A model generated the notes under the pieces. The model ran no database searches. It saw only the letters and a list, made by a program, of their open reading frames with translations, and was not told the DNA's origin. Shown here in pieces: positions 46,224 to 54,527 of a stretch of DNA of 64,000 nucleotides. Origin of the DNA: Planctomycetota bacterium (GTDB lineage: Bacteria > Planctomycetota > UBA1135 > GCA-002686595). Each line of letters begins with the position of its first letter. The first letter of the stretch is position 1. The stretch covers positions 1-64,000 of the forward strand of contig JAPLOF010000019.1 in assembly GCA_026692665.1 (NCBI GenBank), read 5' to 3'. Position numbers and translations under genes: made by a program.

Positions 46224-46997
46224 ATGCCGTTCGTCGCCATGCTCCTCGCGCTCGTCCCCTCGTTCTCGGCAGGAGGACCCATCGAAGATCCGCGCCCCGA
46301 GATCACACACCTCGTGACGGATCTCGACGCAGCCGTGGAGAAGAACGGCAAGGGGGACACGCAGGCCATCGAGATCGTCGGCCGGCTCGCCGGCATGTAC
46401 GAGAAGTGCACCCCCGCGGAGCGGGAGCTCGTCGTGAAGCAGGTCGGTCGCGCCCTGCGCGACCCGCGCCCGCGTCCCGACAAGAAGAGCTTCGAGGATC
46501 GACTGGCGATGGCCTCCGCCCAAGCCCTGGGTTCGATGGGCGACGCGGGCGCGAAGGAGCTCGCTCCAGCGCTCGCGCTGAAGCACTTCCGGATCGACGG
46601 GCCGCTGACCGAGGAGACGATCGCGCAGCTCGGACGCACGCGCGCCAAGCAGGCGATCGATCCCCTCCTCGAGATGGCCGGGACGCGCAGCCTCTACTGC
46701 GTGCGCGGTGCGGCCCGTGGAGCGGCGTACTGGGGCGAAGCAGACGGCGCCACGCGCAAGAAGCTCTTCGAGGGCCTGCTCAAGCCGATGCAGTCGATGG
46801 CGGACGAAGTGCGCAGCAGCAGTGTCGCTGTTGGAGGGCCCGTCATCGTGGCCAAGGAGATCTTCGAAGGCGCGCGCGAAGCTGCCTACGCGGCCTACAG
46901 CGAGCTCTCGGGTGTGTCGGAGGCGCGAGACATCGACGCCTGGCTGGCCTGGTGGAACAACAACAAGACCAAGAGCTGGGACAAGAAGAAGACCTGA
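46224..46997 (+). CDS. Exported HEAT-repeat-like hypothetical protein
   Basis: 257 residues with a short signal peptide (MPFVAMLLALVPSFSAGG). The rest is mostly helical with a repeat-like arrangement (ITHLVTDLDAAVEKNG, AIEIVGRLAGMYEKC, AMASAQALGSMGDAGAKELAPAL, TIAQLGRTRAKQAIDPLLEMAG), consistent with HEAT/ARM-type repeats common in planctomycete exported proteins. It ends in a Trp- and Lys-rich tail (AWLAWWNNNKTKSWDKKKT). A TAGACT box lies about 53 nt upstream (46166-46171). No catalytic motif; a scaffold role is a guess. Confidence 0.7.
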   Translation: MPFVAMLLALVPSFSAGGPIEDPRPEITHLVTDLDAAVEKNGKGDTQAIEIVGRLAGMYEKCTPAERELVVKQVGRALRDPRPRPDKKSFEDRLAMASAQALGSMGDAGAKELAPALALKHFRIDGPLTEETIAQLGRTRAKQAIDPLLEMAGTRSLYCVRGAARGAAYWGEADGATRKKLFEGLLKPMQSMADEVRSSSVAVGGPVIVAKEIFEGAREAAYAAYSELSGVSEARDIDAWLAWWNNNKTKSWDKKKT

Positions 46998-47033
46998 CCC
47001 CCGCGGTTGCGCTCAGGCGCCCCGTCCGACGTC

Positions 47034-47549
47034 TCAGCGACTCTTCTTCGGCGGGAACTCGGCCAGGAGCACACCCACGGCTTCGCGCACTTCGGCGTCC
47101 CGCTCTTCGGGGGTCCACGTGCGGTCGACCGCCTTCGACGCCGACGCGCGCCACACGAGCGAGTTCTGGCGCGGATCGATGATGTCGAGGACCAGGGTGC
47201 CTTCCACGTACTGCCTCACCTCGATGTCGTGGCCGTGGCTCCAGTAGCCCGTCGGGCTGGGCGAGTAGCCCCAGTCCACGACGCTCAGGCGGTCCTTGCT
47301 GCTGACGTAGGCCGCGACCTGGAAGTCGGGGTTCGCGGTGACTTGTTCGTAGCCGCGCTGGTGCAGCTCCGCGTCGACCGCGTCGCGAACGCGTTTGGTC
47401 GAGATCGAGTTGTCCTGCTTGTCGACCCAGCTGTACTTGCGCAACCCGACGAAGTCGTAGGTGGTGTCGTAGTCGAAGTTCGTCGCGAGGCTCGAGCAGG
47501 CGGGCAGGCTGACGAGTGCCAGCGTGGCCCAGACCAAAGGGTTCTTCAT
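47034..47549 (-). CDS. DUF4136-type lipoprotein
   Basis: 171 residues from the ATG at 47549. Lipoprotein signal with lipobox LPAC (MKNPLVWATLALVSLPAC). The mature part has the DUF4136 pattern: FDYDTTYDFVGLRKYSWVDK, VRDAVDAELHQRGYEQVTANPDFQVAAYV, and GTLVLDIIDPRQNSLVWRASASKAVDRTWTPEERDAEVREAVGVLLAEFPP. Members are envelope lipoproteins of unknown function. A TATGCT box (47559-47564) lies 9 nt before the start. It is followed by a short gap to the end of the HEAT-like gene, with which it converges. Confidence 0.88.
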   Translation of the reverse strand: MKNPLVWATLALVSLPACSSLATNFDYDTTYDFVGLRKYSWVDKQDNSISTKRVRDAVDAELHQRGYEQVTANPDFQVAAYVSSKDRLSVVDWGYSPSPTGYWSHGHDIEVRQYVEGTLVLDIIDPRQNSLVWRASASKAVDRTWTPEERDAEVREAVGVLLAEFPPKKSR

Positions 47550-47568
47550 GGCGCGAGGAGCATACTCC

Positions 47569-48630
47569 TCAACGCGCCCCGCCGAGCGGAACGGATCCGA
47601 GCACCCGCGCGAGCGCTTCCATCGAGGCGACCGGAGTGCCGGGCAGGATCCCGCTGCCGAGGTTGAAGACGTGGCCCGTGGATCCGGCGAAGCCCTCGAG
47701 CATGCGCCGTGCCTCGCGTTCCACGACTTCGGGGCTCGCGAAGAGGATCGTGGGGTCCAGGTTGCCCTGGATCGCGCAGCGCGAGCCGATGCGGGCACGC
47801 GCCTCGACGGGATCCACGCGCCAATCCAGGCCGATCGCGTCCGCGCCGCTGTCCGCGAGGACTTCGAGCAGCTGCGAGGCTCCGTTCACGTACAGGATGA
47901 TCGGCACCCGCGTGCGGGCTTTCGTCTCGCGCACGAGCCGGGTGACGTGCGGCAGGAGGTGCTCGCGCCAGGTGCGCGCGTCGAGCGCGCCACCCCACGA
48001 ATCGAAGATCTGCACGGCGTCGGCTCCGGCATCGACCTGCATCGCGAGGTAGGGGACGAGGTTGTCGACGAGGCGCTCGCACAGACGCGCGAACGTCGCT
48101 GGCTCGCCGTGCATGAGCGCCTTCGCGTGCTCGAAATTGCGGCTCGTCCCGCCTTCGACGAAGTAGCTGGCCGTCGTCCAGGGCGCCCCGCAGAAGCCCA
48201 GGATCGCGCGGTCCGGCCCCAGCTCGCTGCGCACGCGCCGGATGGCATCGCCCAGGAAGGCCGTGTCGCGCGCCGCGTCGAAGTCGCGCAGCCGATCGAC
48301 GTCCGCGCGGGTGCGGATGGCGGGCGCGAGCTTCGGCCCCTCGCCTTCCTCGAACCTCACGTCCACGCCCATCGCCGCGCAGGGCACGAGGATGTCCGAG
48401 AAGATCACCGCGACGTCCATGCCGAAGCGACGGATCGGTTGCAGGGTGACTTCGGCGGCGAGCGCGGGATCGCGCACCATGTCGAGGAACTGGTGGTTCC
48501 CGCGCACGGCTCGGTACTCGGGCAGGTAGCGCCCGGCCTGGCGCATGACCCACCACGGGGTGCGGGGCACGGGTTGGCGGCGCAGCGCGGACAGGAAGAC
48601 TTCGCGGGGTGTGGGCATCGGCACTTCCAT
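47569..48630 (-). CDS. hemE: Uroporphyrinogen decarboxylase
   Basis: 353 residues from the ATG at 48630. An in-frame ATG at 48618 (MPTPREVFLSAL) with GGAAG 5 nt upstream may be the real start. Hallmarks: PWWVMRQAGRYLPEYRAVR, the substrate-binding IFSDILVPCAAMG with the catalytic Asp, GFCGAPWTTASYFVEGG, DSWGGALDARTW, YVNGASQLLEVLADSGADAIGLDWRVD, IQGNLDPTILF and FNLGSGILPGTPV. It removes the four acetate carboxyls of uroporphyrinogen III, between HemD and HemN. It begins 1 bp after the stop of the PAP2-like gene, so the two are probably co-transcribed. Confidence 0.97.
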   Translation of the reverse strand: MEVPMPTPREVFLSALRRQPVPRTPWWVMRQAGRYLPEYRAVRGNHQFLDMVRDPALAAEVTLQPIRRFGMDVAVIFSDILVPCAAMGVDVRFEEGEGPKLAPAIRTRADVDRLRDFDAARDTAFLGDAIRRVRSELGPDRAILGFCGAPWTTASYFVEGGTSRNFEHAKALMHGEPATFARLCERLVDNLVPYLAMQVDAGADAVQIFDSWGGALDARTWREHLLPHVTRLVRETKARTRVPIILYVNGASQLLEVLADSGADAIGLDWRVDPVEARARIGSRCAIQGNLDPTILFASPEVVEREARRMLEGFAGSTGHVFNLGSGILPGTPVASMEALARVLGSVPLGGAR

Positions 48631-48631
48631 C

Positions 48632-49345
48632 CTATCCGGCCAAGGGCGTGCTTTCGCGCGGCTTCCACTCGCGCAAGGTGAACAAGGCGAACGTGACGGC
48701 CCACGCGCCCACGACGTCGATCGAGTAGTGGATGTGCGCGAGCATGACGGCCGCGATCATGGCCAGGTGTCCAGCCAGCGCGAGCCAGCGCAGGACCGGC
48801 CGATGCCACACGTAGAGGAGCAGCAGGAAAGTCGTCGCCGCGTGACCGGAGAAGAACAGGTCCTGGGACAAGTGCACGTGGATCGCGTCGCGCGTGAACA
48901 CCTCGGCCGGCGAGAGCAGGGCCGCGTACGCCGGCCAGAAGCCGGCCTCGGTCGTGTGGATGGCGGAGCTGCCCGTACCGGGAGCGCCCAGGGTCGTGAG
49001 CGCGATGCAGGCGCCACGCGCCAGGGAAACGAGTCCGCCCGTCACCATGTACCGGGCCCAGCGCCGCGGCTCGAGCGCCAGGAACACGCACGCGATGGGC
49101 AGGTACGCGCCGAGCCAGGCCCAGTAGTTCAGGCGGTCGACCCACGAAACGTACGGGAGGTGCTCGAGCAGCACGTCGTGGGCGGCCGGCGCGGCGCGGC
49201 CCTCGGCCCACAAGGCGCAGAACATCATCACCGCGTAGCACGCGTAGCGGAACGCGAGCGCGCCGCCGAGCAGGGGCCAGAGCCCGACCAGCGTGCGCCA
49301 CCATGCCCGCTCGCCCAGGTTCGCCGTGCCGTCGGTCGCTTTCAC
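48632..49345 (-). CDS. PAP2-like / sphingomyelin-synthase-related membrane protein
   Basis: 237 residues from the GTG at 49345, six predicted membrane helices. The C-terminal half has the PAP2_C layout, LSQDLFFSGHAATTFLLLLYVWHRP with the first active-site His and HIHYSIDVVGAWAVTFALF with the second His and the Asp, forming the His-His-Asp triad of sphingomyelin synthase and lipid phosphatase relatives. It probably transfers or removes a phosphate-containing lipid head group. The start is supported by a TACCGT box (49352-49357) 6 nt upstream; a longer frame starts at 49381. It is in tandem with hemE. Confidence 0.82.
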   Translation of the reverse strand: MKATDGTANLGERAWWRTLVGLWPLLGGALAFRYACYAVMMFCALWAEGRAAPAAHDVLLEHLPYVSWVDRLNYWAWLGAYLPIACVFLALEPRRWARYMVTGGLVSLARGACIALTTLGAPGTGSSAIHTTEAGFWPAYAALLSPAEVFTRDAIHVHLSQDLFFSGHAATTFLLLLYVWHRPVLRWLALAGHLAMIAAVMLAHIHYSIDVVGAWAVTFALFTLREWKPRESTPLAG

Positions 49346-49419
49346 CCGTGGACGGTATCGGGGCCGCTCGTCGCGGCGCAATGCGGCAGCCCTCCGGTTC
49401 GCGGAGCCAGCGGCCCTGC

Positions 49420-49425
49420 TAGGCT
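49420..49425 (+). promoter_or_regulatory. -10-like box TAGGCT before the sulfatase-fold gene
   Basis: TAGGCT ends 6 nt before the GTG at 49432; no Shine-Dalgarno sequence. On the other strand the PAP2-like gene has TACCGT at 49352-49357, also 6 nt before its GTG. Confidence 0.5.
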
Positions 49426-49431
49426 CGTGTC

Positions 49432-50877
49432 GTGCGCGCCCACCTTCTCGTCCGGATCAGCCTTCCGATCCTCTTGATCCTCGGCGCCTGCCACGACGGG
49501 AAGCCGCGCGGCCCGAACGTGATCCTGATCTCGATCGACACGCTGCGCGCCGATCATCTCGGTTGCTACGGCTACGGACGCGCGACGAGCCCGAACCTGG
49601 ATCGGCTGGCGCGCGAAGGCACGTTGTTCGAGCAGCAGGTCAGCTCGAGCTCGTGGACGCTGCCGGCTCACGCGGCGATCTTCACCGGGCTTTCCGACTC
49701 CGGTCACGGCTGCACCGACGTGGACAAGGCGCTCGAGCCGCGCTTCGAGACGATCGCCGAGCGATTTCAGTCGGGCGGGTACGCGACGGCCGGCTTCTTC
49801 TCGGGCCCGTTCCTGCACCCCGCGTTCGGTTTCGGGCAGGGGTTCGACCTGTACGCCGACTGCACTTCCTACGGCAAGGCGCTCGACGCTGCGAAGCCGG
49901 TCGATTGGGCCAAGGACGACGCGACGCGCAAGGCTTCGCACGAGGACATCGCGAACCCGCGCACCTTCGAAGCGTTCCAGCGCTGGTTCGGCGCGCGCGA
50001 CGACAAGCCCTTCTTCGCGTTCGTGCACTTCTGGGACGTGCACTACGACTTCACGCCGCCGGCGCCGTTCGACACGCGCTTCGATCCGGACTACACGGGG
50101 TGGGTCGACGGGAAGAACTTCTTCTTCGACGAGCGCATCGGCCCCTCGATGGCGAAGCGCGACTTGGAGCACCTGATCGCCCTGTACGACGGGGAAATCG
50201 CCTGGACGGACACCTACCTGGCGAAGATCCGCGACGAGCTCGAGCGCGCGGGCGTCCTCGACGACACGGTGATCATGATCACGTCCGACCACGGCACCGA
50301 GTTCTTCGAGCATGGCTGGAAGGGCCATCGCACGACGCTCTACGACGAGGTGATCCACGTGCCGTTGGTCATCCGCTATCCGCCGTCCATCCCGGCTGGA
50401 CTGCGCGTGACGGCCCAGACACGGTCGGTCGACCTCGCACCGACTCTGCTCGATCTCTGCGGGCTGGGCGAGCTGCGCGACGTGTCGGGCACCAGCCTGC
50501 TTCCGATGCTGCGCGATCCCGTCCTCCGCACCGGGAGCGGAATGCGGGCGATCTCCGAGCTCGACAGCGTGGGGCGTTCGTTGCTGTCCGTGCGCGAGCA
50601 GCGCTGGAAGATCATCGGCGACCGCCTGCGCGCGACCGCGCGCTCGTTCGACCTGCGCTCGGATCCGGGCGAGCACCGGCCGATCGAGGACCCCGCGTCG
50701 CCGATCGTCACCGCTGGCGGGCAGGCGCTCGAAGCGGCCGGGGCCGAGCTGTCGCGATTCGCCGAGCTGCACGCCGGTGCTTCCGCCGGTTCAGCGCCGC
50801 CGGCCGACGTGAAGCGCCACCTCGACGACCTCGGCTACACGGGCCAGGACGCACCGCCGCGCGACGGAAAGCGCTGA
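49432..50877 (+). CDS. Sulfatase-fold lipoprotein lacking the formylglycine cysteine
   Basis: 481 residues from the GTG at 49432. Lipobox LILGAC (Cys20). Alkaline-phosphatase/sulfatase superfamily: NVILISIDTLRADHLGCYGYGRATSPNLDRLAREG with the metal-binding Asp36, and IMITSDHGTEFFEHGWKGHRTTLYDEVIHVPLVIRYP with the second metal site. The position of the modifiable Cys in CxPxR reads WTLPAH, so Thr76 replaces the cysteine and His80 the arginine. The enzyme would therefore not carry formylglycine; a Thr nucleophile as in phosphatases or phosphoethanolamine transferases is possible. Envelope-located. Substrate unknown. Confidence 0.85.
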   Translation: MRAHLLVRISLPILLILGACHDGKPRGPNVILISIDTLRADHLGCYGYGRATSPNLDRLAREGTLFEQQVSSSSWTLPAHAAIFTGLSDSGHGCTDVDKALEPRFETIAERFQSGGYATAGFFSGPFLHPAFGFGQGFDLYADCTSYGKALDAAKPVDWAKDDATRKASHEDIANPRTFEAFQRWFGARDDKPFFAFVHFWDVHYDFTPPAPFDTRFDPDYTGWVDGKNFFFDERIGPSMAKRDLEHLIALYDGEIAWTDTYLAKIRDELERAGVLDDTVIMITSDHGTEFFEHGWKGHRTTLYDEVIHVPLVIRYPPSIPAGLRVTAQTRSVDLAPTLLDLCGLGELRDVSGTSLLPMLRDPVLRTGSGMRAISELDSVGRSLLSVREQRWKIIGDRLRATARSFDLRSDPGEHRPIEDPASPIVTAGGQALEAAGAELSRFAELHAGASAGSAPPADVKRHLDDLGYTGQDAPPRDGKR

Positions 50878-50912
50878 ACGATGCAGCCGAGAGTTCCCGA
50901 ACCCGAACCGCG

Positions 50913-51875
50913 TCAGTAGGAGACGGTGCGAGTCCGGTGCGGTTGCTGCCCCGCACTCCGGGCTTCGCGAGCGCGGGCACGCAGCCAACGGTCCACGTCC
51001 AGGGCCGTCACGTCCGGAGAACGGACCTGGATCGTCGACGTGATGCGCTCGACCGCGTGGATCGTGGCGGCGCGGATCTCGACCTCGCGCTCCGTGTGCG
51101 CGGGGACGATCTCGCCGTGGTCGACGCGTTCGGCGAGTTGGGAGTCGTAGGACAGGATCCCAGCGCCACGCAGCGCGAGGGCGCATTCCGCGTCCGAGCT
51201 CGGCGCGAGCTCGCCCAGGTCGTCGAATCGAACGAATCCGTCGCCGAACGCCTCGTTCGAGAGCTCGTGCACGAGCCGTTGCGCACGATGGAAGAAGTGC
51301 ACGTCGATCCCGCGGTAGCGCTGCACGTCGTGGAAGAAGGGGATCGTCGAGAGCGTTTCGCACATCCGGGCCGCCGACCCCTGCGCGGATTCGACCAGGT
51401 GGACGTACGAACCCTCGTGGCGGTCGATCAGGTACCGACCGAGGTCGCGCAGCGCGCGCGTCTGCAGCTCGATGAACTCGGCCTGCGGCGGCTCGTCGAG
51501 GCCCTGGCCCCGCAGCCGGGCTACCGTGGCCGGAGTCGCATGGACCATGTCGCGCGGGGCGATCGGGCCGGACCGTGCGAACTGGTCCACGAGTGCCGCG
51601 TCGAGGTTCTCGGCCGCGGACTCCCCCGGGCGCAGGCGCAGCTTGGGCTCGTAACCGCTGCCGAAGCGCAGGGCGGCGCGAAGGACCAGGAACGGCAGGA
51701 CGTGATCGAGCTCCAGGCCGTGGGGCAAGGGACTCCGCGGGAGGGGGGCGAAGCTCGCGGCCAGCTCGTCGGCCTTGGCGGTGAGGATGCCGACGTGCGC
51801 GGCGCGCTCGGCGACGACGCGGGATCCCCGGCGGATCTGCGGGAACGACACGGCGGCCAAGGACGCGGACGACAT
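50913..51875 (-). CDS. Queuosine salvage protein (DUF2419, queuosine 5'-phosphate N-glycosylase family)
   Basis: 320 residues. I recognise the family from VVAERAAHVGILTAKADELAASF at the start, the central INFGSGY-like segment (here AALRFGSGYEPKLRLRPG), and the C-terminal block HRAQRLVHELSNEAFG...FDDLGELAPSSD...LRGAGILSYDSQLAERVDHGEIVPAHTEREVEIRAATIHAVERI. Eukaryotic and some bacterial members release queuine from queuosine 5'-phosphate so it can be reused for tRNA modification. The window has no tgt or other queuosine genes. It ends 35 bp from the convergent sulfatase-fold gene and starts 58 bp after the egtB stop. Confidence 0.8.
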   Translation of the reverse strand: MSSASLAAVSFPQIRRGSRVVAERAAHVGILTAKADELAASFAPLPRSPLPHGLELDHVLPFLVLRAALRFGSGYEPKLRLRPGESAAENLDAALVDQFARSGPIAPRDMVHATPATVARLRGQGLDEPPQAEFIELQTRALRDLGRYLIDRHEGSYVHLVESAQGSAARMCETLSTIPFFHDVQRYRGIDVHFFHRAQRLVHELSNEAFGDGFVRFDDLGELAPSSDAECALALRGAGILSYDSQLAERVDHGEIVPAHTEREVEIRAATIHAVERITSTIQVRSPDVTALDVDRWLRARAREARSAGQQPHRTRTVSY

Positions 51876-51933
51876 CCTCGGCTTCTAGCACACGCGGGCG
51901 GACGAATCGACGACGCGTCTTGGCGCGGATCGT

Positions 51934-53184
51934 TCAGCGAAGGCTCCGGGCCAGCCGGACTCCGCTGAACTGCCAGCGCGCGTCCGGGTGGAAGAAGTTG
52001 CGATAGCTCGCACGCACGTGACCACGCGCCGTCGCGCACGATCCGCCCCGCAGCACGAGCTGATTCACCATGAACTTGCCGTTGTATTCGCCGATCTCGC
52101 CTTCCCACGGCCGATAGCCGGGATAGGGCGAGTAAGCGCTCGACGTCCACTCCCAGACGTCGCCGAACATCTGTCGCGGACCCTTGCCGGCCGTCGCTGC
52201 GCGCGGGTGCGGGACGCCGCCGTCGGCGAGATTGCCCAAAGGTGCAATGTCCGCCGCCGCGTGCTCCCACTCGGCCTCCGTGGGCAGGCGCGCCCCGCTC
52301 CAGCGCGCGAATGCGTCGGCCTCGTACCAGCTGACGTGGCAGACGGGCTGCGCCGGATCGAACGCGCGTTCCCCGGCCAGCGTGAACTCGGTGCGGACGG
52401 CCCCACGCTGCCGCCAGTACAGAGGCGCGGCCAGGGACTGCGCGCGCACGGCGTCCCACCCTTCCGACATCCACAGCTCGGCCCGCGCGTAGCCGCCGTC
52501 CTCGACGAACGCGAGCCACTCGGCGTTCGTGGCTGGGCGCGAGGCGAGCTGGAACGGCTCCAGGAACACCCGGTGCCGCGGCGTCTCGTTGTCGAACGCG
52601 AAGTCCGTGCCCGCGTGCCCGATGTCGGCCATCCCGCCCGCGAACTCGAGCCACTCGAGATCCGGCGCGGCAGACCTCGGAGCTGGCGGAGCTTCGCGGT
52701 AGACGGGCGACAAGGGGTTGGAGCCGAGCAGGTACTTCACGTCGGTGACGATCAGCTCCTGGTGCTGCTCCTCGTGGTTCAGGCCCAGCTCGACGCGCTC
52801 GAGCACGGGCACATCGACGTCCCCGCGAGACAGCAGCGCGCTGAGCGCCGCGTCGACGTGCGCGCGGTACGCCAGGACGTCCGCGAGGCTCGGCCGCGTG
52901 AGCACGCCGCGCTGCGGCCGCTGCCACACGGGTCCGACGCCCACGTAGTACGAGTTGAAGAGCTCGCGAAACGCCGGATGGAACGCGCGGTACCCCGGGA
53001 CGGCGCGCTCGAGCACGAACGTCTCGAAGAACCACGTGGTGTGCGCGAGGTGCCACTTGACCGGGCTCGCGAACGGCGCGGACTGGACCTGGCAGTCCTC
53101 GGGCGAGAGCGGCGCGGCGAGCGCGAGCGTGGAGGCGCGTGTCGCGGCGAACCGACTGGCGGGCGAGCGGGAACTGCTGGTCAT
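51934..53184 (-). CDS. egtB: Ergothioneine-type sulfoxide synthase EgtB
   Basis: 416 residues. N-terminal DinB-like domain with the iron ligands His48 (WHLAHTTWFFE) and His137/His141 (LNHEEQHQEL). C-terminal FGE-sulfatase-like (C-type lectin fold) domain: FAGGMADIGH, FDNETPRHRVFLEPF, PVCHVSWYEADAFARWSGARLPTEAEWEHAA, FGDVWEWTSSAYSPYPG, VLRGGSCATARGHVRASYRNFFHP. EgtB couples a thiol to trimethylhistidine using oxygen. The histidine methyltransferase EgtD is not adjacent, so supply of trimethylhistidine must come from elsewhere in the genome or from outside. A TACGAT box (53192-53197) is 7 nt before the ATG. Confidence 0.92.
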   Translation of the reverse strand: MTSSSRSPASRFAATRASTLALAAPLSPEDCQVQSAPFASPVKWHLAHTTWFFETFVLERAVPGYRAFHPAFRELFNSYYVGVGPVWQRPQRGVLTRPSLADVLAYRAHVDAALSALLSRGDVDVPVLERVELGLNHEEQHQELIVTDVKYLLGSNPLSPVYREAPPAPRSAAPDLEWLEFAGGMADIGHAGTDFAFDNETPRHRVFLEPFQLASRPATNAEWLAFVEDGGYARAELWMSEGWDAVRAQSLAAPLYWRQRGAVRTEFTLAGERAFDPAQPVCHVSWYEADAFARWSGARLPTEAEWEHAAADIAPLGNLADGGVPHPRAATAGKGPRQMFGDVWEWTSSAYSPYPGYRPWEGEIGEYNGKFMVNQLVLRGGSCATARGHVRASYRNFFHPDARWQFSGVRLARSLR

Positions 53185-53191
53185 CGCCTGG

Positions 53192-53197
53192 ATCGTA
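53192..53197 (-). promoter_or_regulatory. -10-like box TACGAT before egtB
   Basis: TACGAT on the minus strand, 7 nt before the ATG at 53184, no Shine-Dalgarno sequence. Confidence 0.45.
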
Positions 53198-53241
53198 CGG
53201 CGCGGCCCGCGATTCGCGCAGAGCGAGCTCCCCAGGCTCGA

Positions 53242-54381
53242 TCAGCGCTTCGAGGCTCGACTCTTGATCAGCGCGTCGAGCTCCTGCTGCAGTCGCGGCA
53301 GGATCGCGTCGTAGGGGAACGCGCCCAGCTCCTCCTCGCCGCGCTTCAGGTTCACGAGCGTCGGCCCGCACCAGAGCCCCAGATCCGCATCGTCCGTCTC
53401 GCCCGGCCCGTTCACGCGGCAGCCCATCACCGCGATCGTCAGCTTGTGCGCCTGCGCGTACGCGGTCATGCGCTTCACGTCGGCCGCCAGCTCGATGAAC
53501 TTCTCGTTCTCGACGCGGCTGCACGACGGGCACGCGATGATGTTCAGGCCGTCGAAGAAGTTCGGCGGGACCGAGCGGAAGCGGCCCTGCTCGATGTCGC
53601 GGATCAGCTCGCGCCCGACCGCGATCTCGCGCCCCTTGTCGTCGAACGGCAGCGTCAGGGAGACGCGCAGCGTGTCGCCGATGCCGCGCGCGAGGAGCTG
53701 CTCGAACGCGATGCGCGTCTTGATGATGCCCTCGGGCGGCATGCCGGCTTCGGTCACCCCGAGGTGGATCGGGACGTCCGGGCGCTCGGCGGCGAAGCGC
53801 GTGTTCGCCTCGACCACGAGGCGCGGGTCGCTGTCCTTGATCGAAACGACGTAGTCGGTGAAGCCCTGATTGTCGACGAGCGCGCAGTGATCGATCGCGC
53901 AGGCGACGATCGCCGACACGTGGTCGTCGGGGAAGCGCGCGTCGTACTCGGGCGCGATCGAGCCGGCGTTGATGCCGATGCGCAGCGCGCAGCCGTGCTT
54001 CGCTGCCTGGTCCACGATCCACGCGACCTTGTCGCGCGTCGACTTCTCCTTCTCGTGGTGGTGGAGGTGGCCGGGGTTGTAGCGGATCTTGTCGACGAAG
54101 GGCGCGACGTGCTCGGCGAGCCGGTAGCTCTCCTGCAGGTCGACCGAGAGCCGCGCGTCGGTCTGCGCGCGCAGCTCCGCCAGCGCGTCGACGTCGGCGC
54201 GACTGTCGACGGCGATGCGGATGAGGTCCGCGCCGGCTTCTTCCAGGATCCGGATCTGCCGCAGGGTCGCCGCGAGGTCGCGCGTGCGCGTGGCGGCCAT
54301 GCTCTGGACGGCGATGGGTGCCGAGCCTCCGACGGGGAGGCCGCGGATGTGGATCGTGCGGGTCTTGCGGGGCGGGATCAT
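53242..54381 (-). CDS. ispG: 4-hydroxy-3-methylbut-2-enyl diphosphate synthase
   Basis: 379 residues from the ATG at 54381. GcpE/IspG of the MEP isoprenoid pathway: [69 protein letters not shown], and the [4Fe-4S] ligands Cys284, Cys287 (ACPSCSR) and Cys321 ([11 protein letters not shown]). It converts the cyclic diphosphate MEcPP to HMBPP. A TAGACT box (54392-54397) lies 10 nt before this start; the longer open frame upstream is not needed. The gene is not clustered with other isoprenoid genes. Confidence 0.96.
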   Translation of the reverse strand: MIPPRKTRTIHIRGLPVGGSAPIAVQSMAATRTRDLAATLRQIRILEEAGADLIRIAVDSRADVDALAELRAQTDARLSVDLQESYRLAEHVAPFVDKIRYNPGHLHHHEKEKSTRDKVAWIVDQAAKHGCALRIGINAGSIAPEYDARFPDDHVSAIVACAIDHCALVDNQGFTDYVVSIKDSDPRLVVEANTRFAAERPDVPIHLGVTEAGMPPEGIIKTRIAFEQLLARGIGDTLRVSLTLPFDDKGREIAVGRELIRDIEQGRFRSVPPNFFDGLNIIACPSCSRVENEKFIELAADVKRMTAYAQAHKLTIAVMGCRVNGPGETDDADLGLWCGPTLVNLKRGEEELGAFPYDAILPRLQQELDALIKSRASKR

Positions 54382-54391
54382 GGAGTTGCGC

Positions 54392-54397
54392 AGTCTA
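54392..54397 (-). promoter_or_regulatory. -10-like box TAGACT before ispG
   Basis: TAGACT on the minus strand, 10 nt before the ATG at 54381. Confidence 0.4.
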
Positions 54398-54527
54398 AGG
54401 CGGGACCTGGGCGATCTCATGCGGCCAGCGCCCGCGATGTCGGCTGGGACCCGTGCGGCCTGGCGAGCGTGCCGAATGTCGGGCATTGGTCTTGCCGGAT
54501 CCCGGCACCTGTGCAGACTCGAAGGTC

